The notes under the pieces were generated by a model. It had not been told where the DNA came from and did not search any database. It was given only the letters and a program-made list of their open reading frames with translations. Shown piece after piece: positions 8,401 to 16,725 of a stretch of 64,000 nucleotides of DNA; positions within the stretch are counted from its first letter, which is position 1, and the number at the start of each line of letters is the position of its first letter. This stretch comes from Foetidibacter luteolus (GTDB lineage Bacteria > Bacteroidota > Bacteroidia > Chitinophagales > Chitinophagaceae). A program made the translations under genes and the position numbers. The stretch lies in NCBI RefSeq assembly GCF_009650435.1, contig NZ_VVIP01000073.1, forward strand, positions 23,981 through 87,980. Direction: 5' to 3'.

Positions 8401-10202
8401 TCGCCACTGATTACCTGCCCGCTTTGGTCTGCCGGGCTGTTGTTGGAAGTAAAAAATTCTATGGTGGCATTGGCAAACAAGGCGTTGCCTGCGGAATTGT
8501 TTCCTACATATCCTTCAAGGTAAAGTGTGTTGCCGGCAAGAGAGTCAACCGTAAGGATGCCGTAATCTGCCAAGCGGTTGGCATTGCTGGCGGAGGGTGT
8601 GCTTAATGCGCCATCGTTGGGGGTTACAAACCAATCGCTGTTGGATGAGCCCAGGTTAATGCCCAGCAGGTAGTTATTGTATATGGTGTTTTGTGTAAAT
8701 GTATTATCGAACACGAGGCCTCTGCTGCCGGTAGGGAACAGGTTGATGCCGCCTCCGGAAGTACTGTTGGCAATAATGTTTTTACTAATGGTATTCTTAT
8801 AAACGGAAGTGTCTGTTGCGGAAAGCGTACCGCCGCTATACAGCAGGATGCCGGTGTTATTGCCCGAAGCGGTTATCCCATCGGCCAACAGGCCGATATA
8901 GTTACCTGTAACAAGGTTGTTTTTGCTGGTGGCAACCGGGTTGCCATTAAACTTTTCCCCGCTTATATTAATACCTGTGCCTGCATTTTCCCGGGTGTTT
9001 ACAATTATGTTGCGTTGGGATGCGTTGGTTGATGAACCTATGGTGTTGGATGTTGTGCCCGATAAAAGGATGCCCCCGCCATTGGCCAGGTTGGCGCCGG
9101 TACCGGTGCCGGTAATATCCGTGCCGATATAGTTGCCGTATATAACATTGTTGCCGGCCAGCCTGTTAACATCGTAATTGGTACCGATGGGGTAGTACAC
9201 ATTAACGCCGGTATTGTTATAATAGTTGCCACCTTGCTGGTTGGCAAAAATAACAATGGCATAGCGGCGCATGCCGGCTATTATGTTGCGCTCAAGTGCA
9301 TCGGAAACGCCATTACCATCTGTTCCAATCCTGAAGCCGGTGCAGTTAACAAGGGCTATGCCGTAGTTCTGCTGGCCGCTGGTGGTAAAGGTTTGCAGGG
9401 GTGTTACGCCATCTTTTCTAAGCCCGATGGTGTTACCAGCAATAATGAAATTGTCGCAGAAAAAAATGCGCAATGGTTCTACAGTGCCATAAGTAGAGGC
9501 CTGTGTTGCATGGGCAAACAGGTTGCCCTCATTGGCATCATTAATGCCATTTCCATCTGTGCCAATTACCCAGCCCTGCAGGTTTGAAACGCTGCCGGAA
9601 ATTTTGCCAAACGCTGAAATTATATATCCGCTGCCGGTGGTGGTATTGCCTGTGGCATCTGTGTTAAAATAGTTGCCCCATATTTTAACGCCGCTTACAG
9701 TAGTGCCTTGTGGGGCATACGAGCCTATACCGCCGCTGCTGTCTGTGGTGGCAAACGCCAAGCCGCATATTTCTGTATTGCTTGCCTGTATATCAAAAAA
9801 ATCAGCAATGGGAGAAGCAGGTGATCCAATAAGTTGGATAGTTAAGGTTCTTGATGCAATAGGGCCTTGCAGGGCGCCGGTTTGGCTGTAACCGTTTATG
9901 GTCATTTGCCTGGTAATTATGGGCAGCGCAGAATTTAGAGTGATGGTTTTTACGCCGGTGCCGGAAATGCCGAAGTTGATGGTATGCGGCGCTGAGGTAT
10001 TGGCATTAGCCTGTGTAATGCAGTAACGCAATGTGCCGGAAGTACCACTGCCGGTGTTTGCATCTGAGGTGGAGTTAACTGTGTAGTTGGTGGCATGGCC
10101 TGCTAAGGGCAATAACATTACAGCCAGCAACTGTACAAGTATAAAAAAGGAAATAAGTAAAGGGTTGCTCTTTTGTTTAATAAAAGGGTAGATGAACTTC
10201 AT
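5490..10202 (-). CDS. Giant T9SS-secreted beta-helix surface protein
   Basis: A 1570-residue protein with an N-terminal signal peptide (hydrophobic 'LLISFFILVQLLAVMLLPLAG'). Residues ~25-540 form a right-handed parallel beta-helix, with recurrent 'NNLVTGNYIG', 'GNNVIYGNYIGTD' and 'RNIIAGMRRYAIVI' rungs. Two SdrB/Cna-B-like modules follow, each opening with 'G(T/N)V(Y/F)ND..GL..S.VDG' and closing with 'DGTADG ... DANFGI(E/D)'. Further beta-sandwich regions precede a C-terminal T9SS sorting domain ending 'PNGIYMVQLINSGKDNRMLKLLKN'. Such proteins are cell-surface adhesins or polysaccharide-binding proteins. No catalytic motif was recognised. Many antisense ORFs across this gene are shadows. Confidence 0.85.
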   Translation of the reverse strand: MKFIYPFIKQKSNPLLISFFILVQLLAVMLLPLAGHATNYTVNSTSDANTGSGTSGTLRYCITQANANTSAPHTINFGISGTGVKTITLNSALPIITRQMTINGYSQTGALQGPIASRTLTIQLIGSPASPIADFFDIQASNTEICGLAFATTDSSGGIGSYAPQGTTVSGVKIWGNYFNTDATGNTTTGSGYIISAFGKISGSVSNLQGWVIGTDGNGINDANEGNLFAHATQASTYGTVEPLRIFFCDNFIIAGNTIGLRKDGVTPLQTFTTSGQQNYGIALVNCTGFRIGTDGNGVSDALERNIIAGMRRYAIVIFANQQGGNYYNNTGVNVYYPIGTNYDVNRLAGNNVIYGNYIGTDITGTGTGANLANGGGILLSGTTSNTIGSSTNASQRNIIVNTRENAGTGINISGEKFNGNPVATSKNNLVTGNYIGLLADGITASGNNTGILLYSGGTLSATDTSVYKNTISKNIIANSTSGGGINLFPTGSRGLVFDNTFTQNTIYNNYLLGINLGSSNSDWFVTPNDGALSTPSASNANRLADYGILTVDSLAGNTLYLEGYVGNNSAGNALFANATIEFFTSNNSPADQSGQVISGDGLNSAHGEGQTYLGTLTANANGLFSGTIDVTGKGLVKGSSYITNTATTNTGSTSEFSANILLVTIQGTVYNDEDGLTDSRVDGNVYSGSGLKAVLFNTNSSQVTAVADVGADGAYLFNTGVVQGASYAVFVTTATATVGALIPPLMLPSNFASVGEFLGTGNGSDGSADGYLPLGLVTGNLINANFGIEELPTAGSGTVTVGNPNGVNQVVIPPNAFSNTAASTDVAPGIVTSIRITAIPTGASSIKIGFTTYGPGYVSFPAGGVTVAADETGRPTEIISVDPTADGPTTVTIPFKAVDNAGKESSNTGAVTVTLVDNNCGSIQGSTNKLVLLTATGTITDLKAGDKLLKENAIFTNNAWYDAVITITAENVPTGSLIVDNSVNGNGNLSLSGIRPDENPYVVYNIKFVQSGSATSSNPDGTPVTLSNISLTIPDIDGTGSSSYVDVAGYATSFAPSSVQLGSSLQNSGFVSGGPGSGYTYYRPKTIPAASVPSTDPAYRLAAVKSSYSNADFVFGVTAGATVNSNANRLFFHSFQQACSQISGNVFNDTSGLANSTVDGSPVNGNDIDASIPGSQPLYASLVQSGVITSTVQVTAPGTYSFVNIPNGTYSIVLHQSSGGSTTPSLPVNWGNTGEKNGTGTGSDGTADGILSATLAGTNVTDANFGIDRFPEATSFTYEISPVPTRGGTYPMDGSYRNMFPLDGNDPEEGSLGQGATFVITGFNYMNGNQLSYNGVQINGPLTIANYNPALLTVTFNQNGNSGFSFNYAVKDWAGLKSPEVTYTVWWGSAVLAVKHIDLSAQQIGSRALLTWAATGETSNEIFTVEKSADAFNWAAAGTVKTHAGNGNNSYNFTDNTPLAGSNFYRIRHTGANGVSIYSQTRHLRFTGAWQVSVTPNVTAGQTLVKVYSNQPLKAIRVINAAGQTCISKTLLPGSQIHECNISTLPNGIYMVQLINSGKDNRMLKLLKN

Positions 10203-10834
10203 AAAGTATTGATTAGGTGGTAAATTGAATGTGCCGGTATGATAAAAGAGTGTGGCTATGCTGGAGGCGGGTTTGCGGTGCCTGACCGTATTGTAATGTT
10301 TGACAGAAAAGGCGCTAAGGTTATTGCATAGCAGTGGCTGCCGGTAAAAACGAGTATTTTAGCTTTCATAGTGAAACGGATGCTTGTTAAGGTTTACTCC
10401 TGTTTAAATTAGATAATAAGCTATTGTATTGCCTAATGCTTACAGCATTGCAATTCAGCAACAGCAACAACTACTGCTTCAGATAAACCTTTTACAATTT
10501 GGTAGTAGCGTTAACGCCTGCATGTGGGGATGGCGGCGTACAGATTGTTTTAGCCTGCTATAAACTTACCTGGTGTTTATAGTGGCTGAACGCGGTAAAA
10601 ATAGGGAAATATTAAAAGCTAAACATTTGTCAGGTATTTTATTTTGTGGAATTATGCTCACACACTAAATGGCTGAGACCAGTAAAAACGTAATTCGTTG
10701 TTGTGCCCGGTTGATATAACCGGTTATAAGAAACCTTAAACCTGGCGCTAAAAGCGCCCCTGCTTGTCATAAATGCTGCCCATGCAACCTGTATGTTTCA
10801 TATAGTTTTACAGTACCTAATCAATGCTGTAAAC
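10203..10834. other. Intergenic region with two hairpins
   Basis: About 630 bp without a credible gene between divergent transcription units. The palindrome ATAACCGGTTAT lies at about 10716-10727. A GGCGCT-AAA-AGCGCC hairpin at about 10743-10757 lies 80 bp before the ArsR-type gene and could be an operator or a small terminator. Nothing else was recognised. Confidence 0.4.
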
Positions 10835-11134
10835 ATGCAGAGAGATGTGTTCCAGGCTATAGCAGACCCAACAAGAAGGAAGATAATCAGCATGATTGCT
10901 GAGCAGCCGATGAATATAAACACTTTGTCCGCAGGTTTTACCATAAGCCGGGCCGCTGTGTACAAGCATATCAAAATATTAAGGGAAAGCGGCCTTTTGG
11001 TAGTGCGGCCCCGTGGCCGTGAAAGATATTGCGTGGCACGCCTTGATAAGCTGGAACCGGTACTGGATTGGCTGCACCAGTATGCGAAAGTTAATGCTTT
11101 GCAGCCCGGGGTTTGCAAAACGGAAACAGCGTGA
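10835..11134 (+). CDS. ArsR-family winged-helix transcriptional regulator
   Basis: About 99 residues from the ATG at 10835. The start at 10793 would add 14 residues not found in paralogues, which begin at the conserved 'RDVFQAIADPTRR'. The winged helix-turn-helix is clear ('NTLSAGFTISRAAVYKHIKIL', then 'GLLVVRPRGRERYCV'). No metal-binding CxC motif is present, so it probably senses something other than metals or acts through a partner. An SRPBCC gene follows 94 bp downstream; the same pairing occurs twice more in this window at 38.4-39.2 kb and 40.9-42.2 kb. Confidence 0.85.
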   Translation: MQRDVFQAIADPTRRKIISMIAEQPMNINTLSAGFTISRAAVYKHIKILRESGLLVVRPRGRERYCVARLDKLEPVLDWLHQYAKVNALQPGVCKTETA

Positions 11135-11228
11135 GTAAAGGTATTGCCGAGTTTTCGAACTATCAATCTCTCACTTTTAAGAAAACAGCATAGATTGCTT
11201 ATTAGCTATTTAAACTATACCTGTAATT

Positions 11229-11765
11229 ATGAAAAAAGTACTTAAAGTAATTGGCATCATTGTTCTTGCCCTGATCATATTCGTATTAATCGCGGGATTA
11301 TTTGTTTCCAAAGATTATCACCTTGAAAAAAACATTACCATTAATGCGCCACGCGAAAAAGTTTGGGGCCTTGTTAACTCATTTGAACAAATGGACAAAT
11401 GGAACCCCTGGAAAGACCCCGACCCCAATATACAGATCTCCTACGAAGGGCAACAGGGTACAGTTGGCTCAGTGTATAAGTGGGAGGGCAACAACGATGT
11501 AGGTGCCGGTAATCAAACCTTTACCAAGCTGGAACCCATGAGCCGTACAGAATCCCACATTAATTTTATTAAGCCCTTTAAAGGCGAAGCCGATGTGTTT
11601 CTTCAACTGGATGAAGTAAGTGGCGGCACTAAAGTAAACTGGGGCTTTGATACCAGGTACAGCTATCCCATGAACACCATGCTGCTTTTTATTGATATGG
11701 ATAAAATGATGGGAGAGAAGTATGATACCGGTTTGGCAAGGTTAAAAAAACTGGCGGAGCAATAA
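11229..11765 (+). CDS. Membrane-anchored SRPBCC (polyketide cyclase-like) protein
   Basis: 178 residues. An N-terminal transmembrane helix (about residues 6-27) is followed by a START/SRPBCC fold: 'ITINAPREKVWGLVNSFEQMDKWNPW', 'GTVGSVYKWEG' and a C-terminal helix 'KMMGEKYDTGLARLKKL'. Family members bind hydrophobic ligands in a deep cavity. The substrate is unknown. It is probably co-regulated with the ArsR-type gene upstream. Confidence 0.8.
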   Translation: MKKVLKVIGIIVLALIIFVLIAGLFVSKDYHLEKNITINAPREKVWGLVNSFEQMDKWNPWKDPDPNIQISYEGQQGTVGSVYKWEGNNDVGAGNQTFTKLEPMSRTESHINFIKPFKGEADVFLQLDEVSGGTKVNWGFDTRYSYPMNTMLLFIDMDKMMGEKYDTGLARLKKLAEQ

Positions 11766-11875
11766 TTACAGTCAATAAATACATTCTGCAAGCGCAGGGA
11801 TAACCGCAAAAAACAACATTCATCCGTTTATGTAACCGCGGGTAAACAGCCGTTGTTCATCACGTATTATGGGTT

Positions 11876-12982
11876 ATGAAAAGAGGAACACAACTTAAGC
11901 TGCAGCAGTTAAAAATCATCATCATAACCTGGATGCTGATGGGGTTCCTTATATCTGTGTACGACCATTTGGTACTGCTTACTTCAAGCTCCCTCGGGCC
12001 TTCCGCCGAATATATTTTCATGGTAAATGTTGCCCGCAACGTTGGCGCCGGGTTGGTTGGTGCATTGCTGGGGGGCAGCTTCCTGGTGTTTTATGTAAAC
12101 GTAAAATACCAGGATAAACCTTATGGCTATACCATTGTTGCCGTAAGTATTTCTTTTGTAATGGTGGTGGCGCTGGTAACCTTTTTAATGGGGCTGGTTA
12201 TTGTATCGTTAAGGGTGGGCAATATATTTACCGATGCCGCTGCCGGCGCAGCTTTCAAAAAATTCCTGAAAGACACATCGCACTTCAAAGCGCTGATAGC
12301 ATGGTCATTTGTGGTGGCCATAACACAGTTAATGCTGCAGGTAAACAACAAGTTTGGCCAGGGCTCTTTCTGGAACATTATACGCGGTAAATACAATACT
12401 CCAAAAGAAGAACAAAGGATATTCATGTTCCTGGATATTAACTCATCTACCAGCATTGCGGAAAAGTTGGGCGATGAAGTTTACCACGCTTTGCTGAAAG
12501 ATTTTTTTGCCGACATTACCAACCCTATACTTGAAAACAAGGGCAATATATACCAGTATGTAGGAGACGAAGTGGTTATTGCCTGGAAGTATGACGAGGG
12601 GATAGAGAACCTGCAATGCCTGCGGTGTTTTTTTGATATGAAATTGCTGGTGCAGCAGAAAAAAGACAAATACATGCAACGCTATGGCCTGGTGCCTTCT
12701 TTTAAGGCTGGCATACATTGCGGCCGTGTAATTGCCGGCGAAGTGGGCATCATCAAGCGGGACATTACTTACTCCGGCGACGTGCTGAATACTGCTTCCA
12801 GGATACTGAACAAATGCGGGGAATTTAATGCTGAAGTCATTGCATCCACAGACCTGCTCTCCGGCCTGCAGATTGCCAAAGAATACGTTTCCCGGCCGTT
12901 GGGCGCTATTAAACTGCGTGGTAAGGAAAAAGAAGTATTGCTGCATGCGCTGGCGCCTGCCGGTAAAACAATGCATTTTTAG
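11876..12982 (+). CDS. Membrane-bound class III adenylate/guanylate cyclase
   Basis: 368 residues. The first ~155 form a membrane domain with about four helices; the rest is a class III cyclase catalytic domain. Metal-binding aspartates are D187 ('MFLDINSST') and D231 ('QYVGDEVVI'). Transition-state residues N305 and R309 lie in 'GDVLNTASRI'. D296, in 'KRDITYSG', occupies the purine-contacting position. The position usually held by the adenine-selecting lysine (K-x-x-GD) is Gln227, so nucleotide preference is uncertain. The enzyme would make cAMP or cGMP at the inner membrane. The gene stands alone, with 110 bp before it and a repeat after it. Confidence 0.85.
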   Translation: MKRGTQLKLQQLKIIIITWMLMGFLISVYDHLVLLTSSSLGPSAEYIFMVNVARNVGAGLVGALLGGSFLVFYVNVKYQDKPYGYTIVAVSISFVMVVALVTFLMGLVIVSLRVGNIFTDAAAGAAFKKFLKDTSHFKALIAWSFVVAITQLMLQVNNKFGQGSFWNIIRGKYNTPKEEQRIFMFLDINSSTSIAEKLGDEVYHALLKDFFADITNPILENKGNIYQYVGDEVVIAWKYDEGIENLQCLRCFFDMKLLVQQKKDKYMQRYGLVPSFKAGIHCGRVIAGEVGIIKRDITYSGDVLNTASRILNKCGEFNAEVIASTDLLSGLQIAKEYVSRPLGAIKLRGKEKEVLLHALAPAGKTMHF

Positions 12983-12994
12983 AATAGGTTTTTT

Positions 12995-13102
12995 AGGGGG
13001 TGCCCCCAAGCTGCGCAAGGGGTCGGGCTTTCCGCTATTACTCCGGCACAAAACCTCTGCTGCGAAGGCCTCACCGGGGTAACCGCTTCAATCCCTCACC
13101 CT
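12995..13102 (+). repeat. Interspersed repeat family A, copy 2
   Basis: It starts with the GGGGGTGCCCCC hairpin directly after the cyclase stop codon and ends with AACCGCTTCAATCCCTCACC. Confidence 0.85.
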
Positions 13103-13165
13103 TAGGTCACACTTCCTGTTTCTTTTGCCGGCAGGCAGTGTGCAATAATGCTGTTTACATAATAC

Positions 13166-13262
13166 TGTCAGCCTGAGCTTGTCGAAGGCTTGTCGAAGGC
13201 GGGGTAACAAAATCATCTTGTTTCACGGTTTCGACAATGCTTCGATAAACTCAGCATGACAA
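13166..13262 (+). repeat. Interspersed repeat family C, copy 1
   Basis: GTCAGCCTGAGCTTGTCGAAGG at one end and TTCGATAAACTCAGCATGAC at the other form an imperfect inverted pair. Related copies are at 31325 and 40111. Confidence 0.75.
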
Positions 13263-13355
13263 TAGGCAACCTGACATGAGTTTTTTACAGGAGCAACATT
13301 TAGTTGGGCCGTAATCATACTTTACCGGCTTCCGTCTAATTATCTATTGCCATTA

Positions 13356-14972
13356 ATGTCGCATTTTGCGCAGGGTAAATTAGCTTTGGCATCCATGAAG
13401 TCAAAAACACCTGGGCAGGCCATAGGAAAAAACCAATCAAAGAAAACCATCATCGTTATCGTCATAGCTGCAATTGCTGTTATGGCTGTATTAAGCAAAA
13501 CACTATTCACCGGTAACAAAGAAAACGGCATCGCTGCCATCCCATCCGCAACGTATGAACAGGGTAAAACACTGGCCGCCCAATATTGTCAAAGCTGCCA
13601 CCTGTTGCCAGACCCTTCTTTGCTTGATAAAAAATCATGGAAAACGCTTTTGCCTGAAATGGGGCTTAACCTGGGCATACATACACCCTCCGTACAATCC
13701 ATTGCGCAGGAAGACCAGGGCTTTTACCCAACAAAACCAGCCATGACAGATGCCGAGTGGCAAAGCATACTGGCCTATTACGATGCTGCCGCACCGGAAG
13801 CGTTGCAGCGGCCGGCCGGCATTGTGCCGGCTAACCCTGGCTTGCCCTATTTCTCGCTGTTGCCTGCGCCGGATTTTTTGGTAAGGCCTAACCTCTGGGC
13901 TTCTTGTGTAAAGATTGAAAATTCCGTAAGCCCGGCCCGGTTGTTTGTATTTGATGCCAATTCTCAACAACTGTTTTTGTTTAGCCAGGATGGTTTCCTG
14001 GATTCTGCCCATGTTAACGGTATGATTGTGGACATGCAGTTTTACAACGGTGAAATATTTGCCTGCAGCATGGGCAACCAGCTTAGGATGGGCGCTGATA
14101 AAGACAGGAATGGCTCCGTTTTTCCTGTGGTGGTTTCCGCTTCCGGCAAACTACAGGTAAAGGCCCCCTTGTTCACCGGTCTTGCAAGGCCGGTGCAGGT
14201 ATTACCGGCCGATATGGATAATGACAAACGCACCGACTTTCTCATCTGCGAATTTGGAAAACTTACCGGCTCGCTAACATTGATGCGGAATACAGGTACC
14301 GGCAAATACGACAAAAAGGTATTGCGCAACCTTCCCGGCAGCGTTAAAGTGCAGCTTGTGCGCAATGCCCAAACAGGGTTACAGGATGTTTGGGCGTTAT
14401 TTGCCCAGGGCGATGAAGCCATCATCCGGTTTACCAACAAGGGCAACGGGCAATTTGACGAATCAACAATGCTGCGTTTTCCGCCGGTGTATGGCTCTAC
14501 ATCTTTTGAACTGGCTGATATGAACAACGATGGCTTTACTGATATTGTATATGCCTGCGGCGATAACGGCGATGGTACGCCCATTCTTAAACCTTACCAC
14601 GGCGTTTACATTTATGTTAATGACGGTAACAACCATTTTACGCAGCAATACTTCTACCCTGTAAATGGTTGTTACAAAGTAATAGCCCGCGACTTCCGTA
14701 AAACAGGTAAAACAGACCTTGCGGTGATAGGTTATTTTACCGATGCCAGTAAACCGGAAGAATGGTTTTTTTACCTGGAAAACAAAGGCGGCCTTAGCTT
14801 TAATGTATTTGGGGCGCCACCATCCACAGGTATTACAAATGCACTAACCATGGATGCCGGAGACTTTAATGGAGACGGCAAACCTGACCTTATCATCGGT
14901 AACGACTTTGCCAGTAATAACCCGCAGCGTAAAGGCCCCCTGTTTATTATTTTAGAAAGTGTATCGCAGTAA
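13356..14972 (+). CDS. c-type heme and FG-GAP/VCBS repeat protein
   Basis: About 538 residues from the ATG at 13356; an ATG at 13395 also fits and lies closer to the membrane helix. An N-terminal anchor ('TIIVIVIAAIAVMAVL') precedes one c-type heme site 'CQSCH' within a short cytochrome c-like domain. Then comes a beta-propeller-like region with FG-GAP/VCBS calcium loops: 'DMDNDKRTDF', 'DMNNDGFTDI' and 'DFNGDGKPDL'. It is probably periplasmic or anchored facing the periplasm, serving electron transfer or binding. TAGCTTTG at 13381-13388 resembles a Bacteroidota -7 box, which would favour the later start. Confidence 0.8.
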   Translation: MSHFAQGKLALASMKSKTPGQAIGKNQSKKTIIVIVIAAIAVMAVLSKTLFTGNKENGIAAIPSATYEQGKTLAAQYCQSCHLLPDPSLLDKKSWKTLLPEMGLNLGIHTPSVQSIAQEDQGFYPTKPAMTDAEWQSILAYYDAAAPEALQRPAGIVPANPGLPYFSLLPAPDFLVRPNLWASCVKIENSVSPARLFVFDANSQQLFLFSQDGFLDSAHVNGMIVDMQFYNGEIFACSMGNQLRMGADKDRNGSVFPVVVSASGKLQVKAPLFTGLARPVQVLPADMDNDKRTDFLICEFGKLTGSLTLMRNTGTGKYDKKVLRNLPGSVKVQLVRNAQTGLQDVWALFAQGDEAIIRFTNKGNGQFDESTMLRFPPVYGSTSFELADMNNDGFTDIVYACGDNGDGTPILKPYHGVYIYVNDGNNHFTQQYFYPVNGCYKVIARDFRKTGKTDLAVIGYFTDASKPEEWFFYLENKGGLSFNVFGAPPSTGITNALTMDAGDFNGDGKPDLIIGNDFASNNPQRKGPLFIILESVSQ

Positions 14973-15029
14973 TGTTTTCTACAAGGCTACAAATGCTAAT
15001 GCACATGTTCTATGTGTGTAATGACTGAA

Positions 15030-15096
15030 CAGTAGTGGCGCAGCCGCTCTGCGGAACTTGCAGTTCCGCGGTACTACTTTGTCGCTTGCAGCGACC
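15030..15096. repeat. Composite hairpin element with twin TTGCA loops
   Basis: Two adjacent perfect hairpins, GCGGAAC-TTGCA-GTTCCGC (15051-15069) and GTCGC-TTGCA-GCGAC (15081-15095), share the same loop. The first is nested in an outer AGTAGT/ACTACT pair. It looks like a palindromic intergenic repeat and could also act as a transcript-end structure. Confidence 0.65.
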
Positions 15097-15146
15097 GTGT
15101 TTCGCACATTTCCCTGCCTGTAAACTAATAAGCCTGTTACACTAAC

Positions 15147-15252
15147 GGGTGAGGGATTGAAGCGGATACCCCGGTGAGGCCATCGCAGCACGGCCTTGTG
15201 CCGGAGTATGAGCGGAAAGCCCGACCCCTTGCGATAGCTTGGGGGCACCCCA
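15147..15252 (-). repeat. Interspersed repeat family A, copy 3
   Basis: Reverse orientation: GGGTGAGGGATTGAAGCGG through AGCGGAAAGCCCGACCCCTT to GGGGGCACCCC. A TGTTAC box just before it is shared with copies 1 and 4. Confidence 0.85.
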
Positions 15253-15378
15253 AGTACGAAGTTAGAAGTACGAAGTACTTACTTATGTTAGATGTTTGAT
15301 GTGGGATGTACGATGTAAATAAGTACGAAGTACTTAAATATGTAAGATGTACGATGCGTGATGTTAGATGTAAAAAGC
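15253..15378. repeat. Low-complexity AGTACGAAGTAC / GATGTACGATGT repeat
   Basis: Degenerate tandem words AGTACGAAGTACTT and GATGTACGATGTAA fill the space between family A copy 3 and the glycosidase gene. A similar stretch follows family A copy 6 at 50942. Confidence 0.7.
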
Positions 15379-15424
15379 TGTGAAAAAGCATTTGAAAAGT
15401 ATAACCTCTATAAAAAATAGCTGT

Positions 15425-16501
15425 ATGAAAAAAACACTGGTCCCGGTTGCATGCCTCTTGTTTGTCCTGTTATCAACCTATACAAAAGCTCAGCAACCCG
15501 CGGAACGCTGGCCTGAAAAAAAGATATGGGACTGGTACAACAGCCAACCCTGGTTTTGTGGCTTTAACTACATACCCGCTTACGCCATTAACTATACTGC
15601 CATGTGGGATAAAACAACTTTTGACCCTGTTGCCATTGATAAGGAACTGGCATTGGCCCAGCAAAGTGGCATGAACGTGCTGCGGGCTGTTTTGCAGTTT
15701 GCGGTATATGAGGATGACCCGGCTTATTTCTTAAATACACTGGATACTTTTATGGCCATTTGCAGCAGGCACAAAATAAAATTTATGCCTGCCTTATTTG
15801 ATGATTGCGTATTTGGCATTGAGCATGACCCAAAGATTGGCAAACAACCCGAACCTTTGAAGGGATGGTATGCGTGGTCATGGTCGCCCAGCCCCGGCCA
15901 CAGCATGGTGGTGGATGAATCAACGCATCCACGTATTGAAAAATATGTGAAAGCGGTAATGGAAAGATTTAAAAACGACGACAGGATTATGACATGGGAC
16001 CTGTACAATGAGCCAACCAATGGCGGCCTTGGCTCTGCTACATTTCCACTGCTGAAAAAAGTAATTGTTTGGGCAAGGCAGGTTAACCCCATACAGCCGC
16101 TAACCGTTGGTGTTTTTGACAGGAACAAACGACTGAACGATATAGCGCTGCCCGCTTCGGATATCATCAGCTTTCATAACTACGATGATAAGGAAGCTTT
16201 ACAAAAGCATATACAGGAGCTAAAGCAATACAACCGCCCGCTGGTGTGTACAGAATGGCTTAACCGCCCCAGGAAATCTATAGTGGCCACGCATTTGCCT
16301 GTATTTAAACAAGAGAATGTAGGGTGCATGCTGTGGGGCCTGGTAAACGGCAAAACGCAAACCGAGTTGTCCTGGGGCCACCGCCCCGGCGACCCTGAGC
16401 CTACTGTTTGGCAGCATGATTTGTACCGGGGAGATTTTACACCTTACGACCCGCAGGAAATTGAAACCATTAAGAAAACAATTGCAGAAAGTAAGAAATA
16501 G
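15425..16501 (+). CDS. Secreted glycoside hydrolase, clan GH-A (GH5-like)
   Basis: About 358 residues from the ATG at 15425, which opens a clean signal peptide (MKKTLVPVACLLFVLLS... KAQ). A start at 15380 would place 15 extra residues before it. The fold is a TIM barrel with the clan GH-A pair of catalytic glutamates: acid/base E196 in 'TWDLYNEPTN' and nucleophile E277 in 'LVCTEWLNR'. Conserved aromatics ('MLWGLVNGKTQT') shape the glycan subsite. The likely role is hydrolysis of a plant or microbial beta-linked polysaccharide in the periplasm; the exact substrate cannot be told. An intrinsic terminator follows at 16551. Confidence 0.85.
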   Translation: MKKTLVPVACLLFVLLSTYTKAQQPAERWPEKKIWDWYNSQPWFCGFNYIPAYAINYTAMWDKTTFDPVAIDKELALAQQSGMNVLRAVLQFAVYEDDPAYFLNTLDTFMAICSRHKIKFMPALFDDCVFGIEHDPKIGKQPEPLKGWYAWSWSPSPGHSMVVDESTHPRIEKYVKAVMERFKNDDRIMTWDLYNEPTNGGLGSATFPLLKKVIVWARQVNPIQPLTVGVFDRNKRLNDIALPASDIISFHNYDDKEALQKHIQELKQYNRPLVCTEWLNRPRKSIVATHLPVFKQENVGCMLWGLVNGKTQTELSWGHRPGDPEPTVWQHDLYRGDFTPYDPQEIETIKKTIAESKK

Positions 16502-16550
16502 ACAGCGCATTGGTATGTTGCACTGGCAAAACATTACCGTCATATCTTCA

Positions 16551-16583
16551 TTTGGCCCCGCAACCAAGCGGGGCCAAATTTTT
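16551..16583 (+). terminator. Intrinsic terminator after the glycosidase gene
   Basis: A 10-bp perfect stem TTGGCCCCGC / GCGGGGCCAA with loop AACCAA, followed by ATTTTT. It lies 50 bp after the stop at 16501. Confidence 0.9.
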
Positions 16584-16725
16584 GTTGAAACCATGCCAGG
16601 TGCCGCAAATTGGTTACTACATATTAAACAAGAGAGGACTATTGCATTAAGGAAACAGCATTGAATGATAAATGTAACCGCTGTACGGTGTTTTGGGCAT
16701 ATATTCACAGGTAAACAACCGTGTT

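Noticed and set aside
5554..9891. Many plus-strand ORFs opposite the beta-helix protein
   Set aside because: They are shadows of the Gly/Asn/Thr-rich codons of the real minus-strand gene; none has a plausible domain.
12443..13051. 202-codon minus-strand ORF over the cyclase
   Set aside because: The cyclase frame has complete catalytic motifs; the antisense frame has none and includes a repeat.
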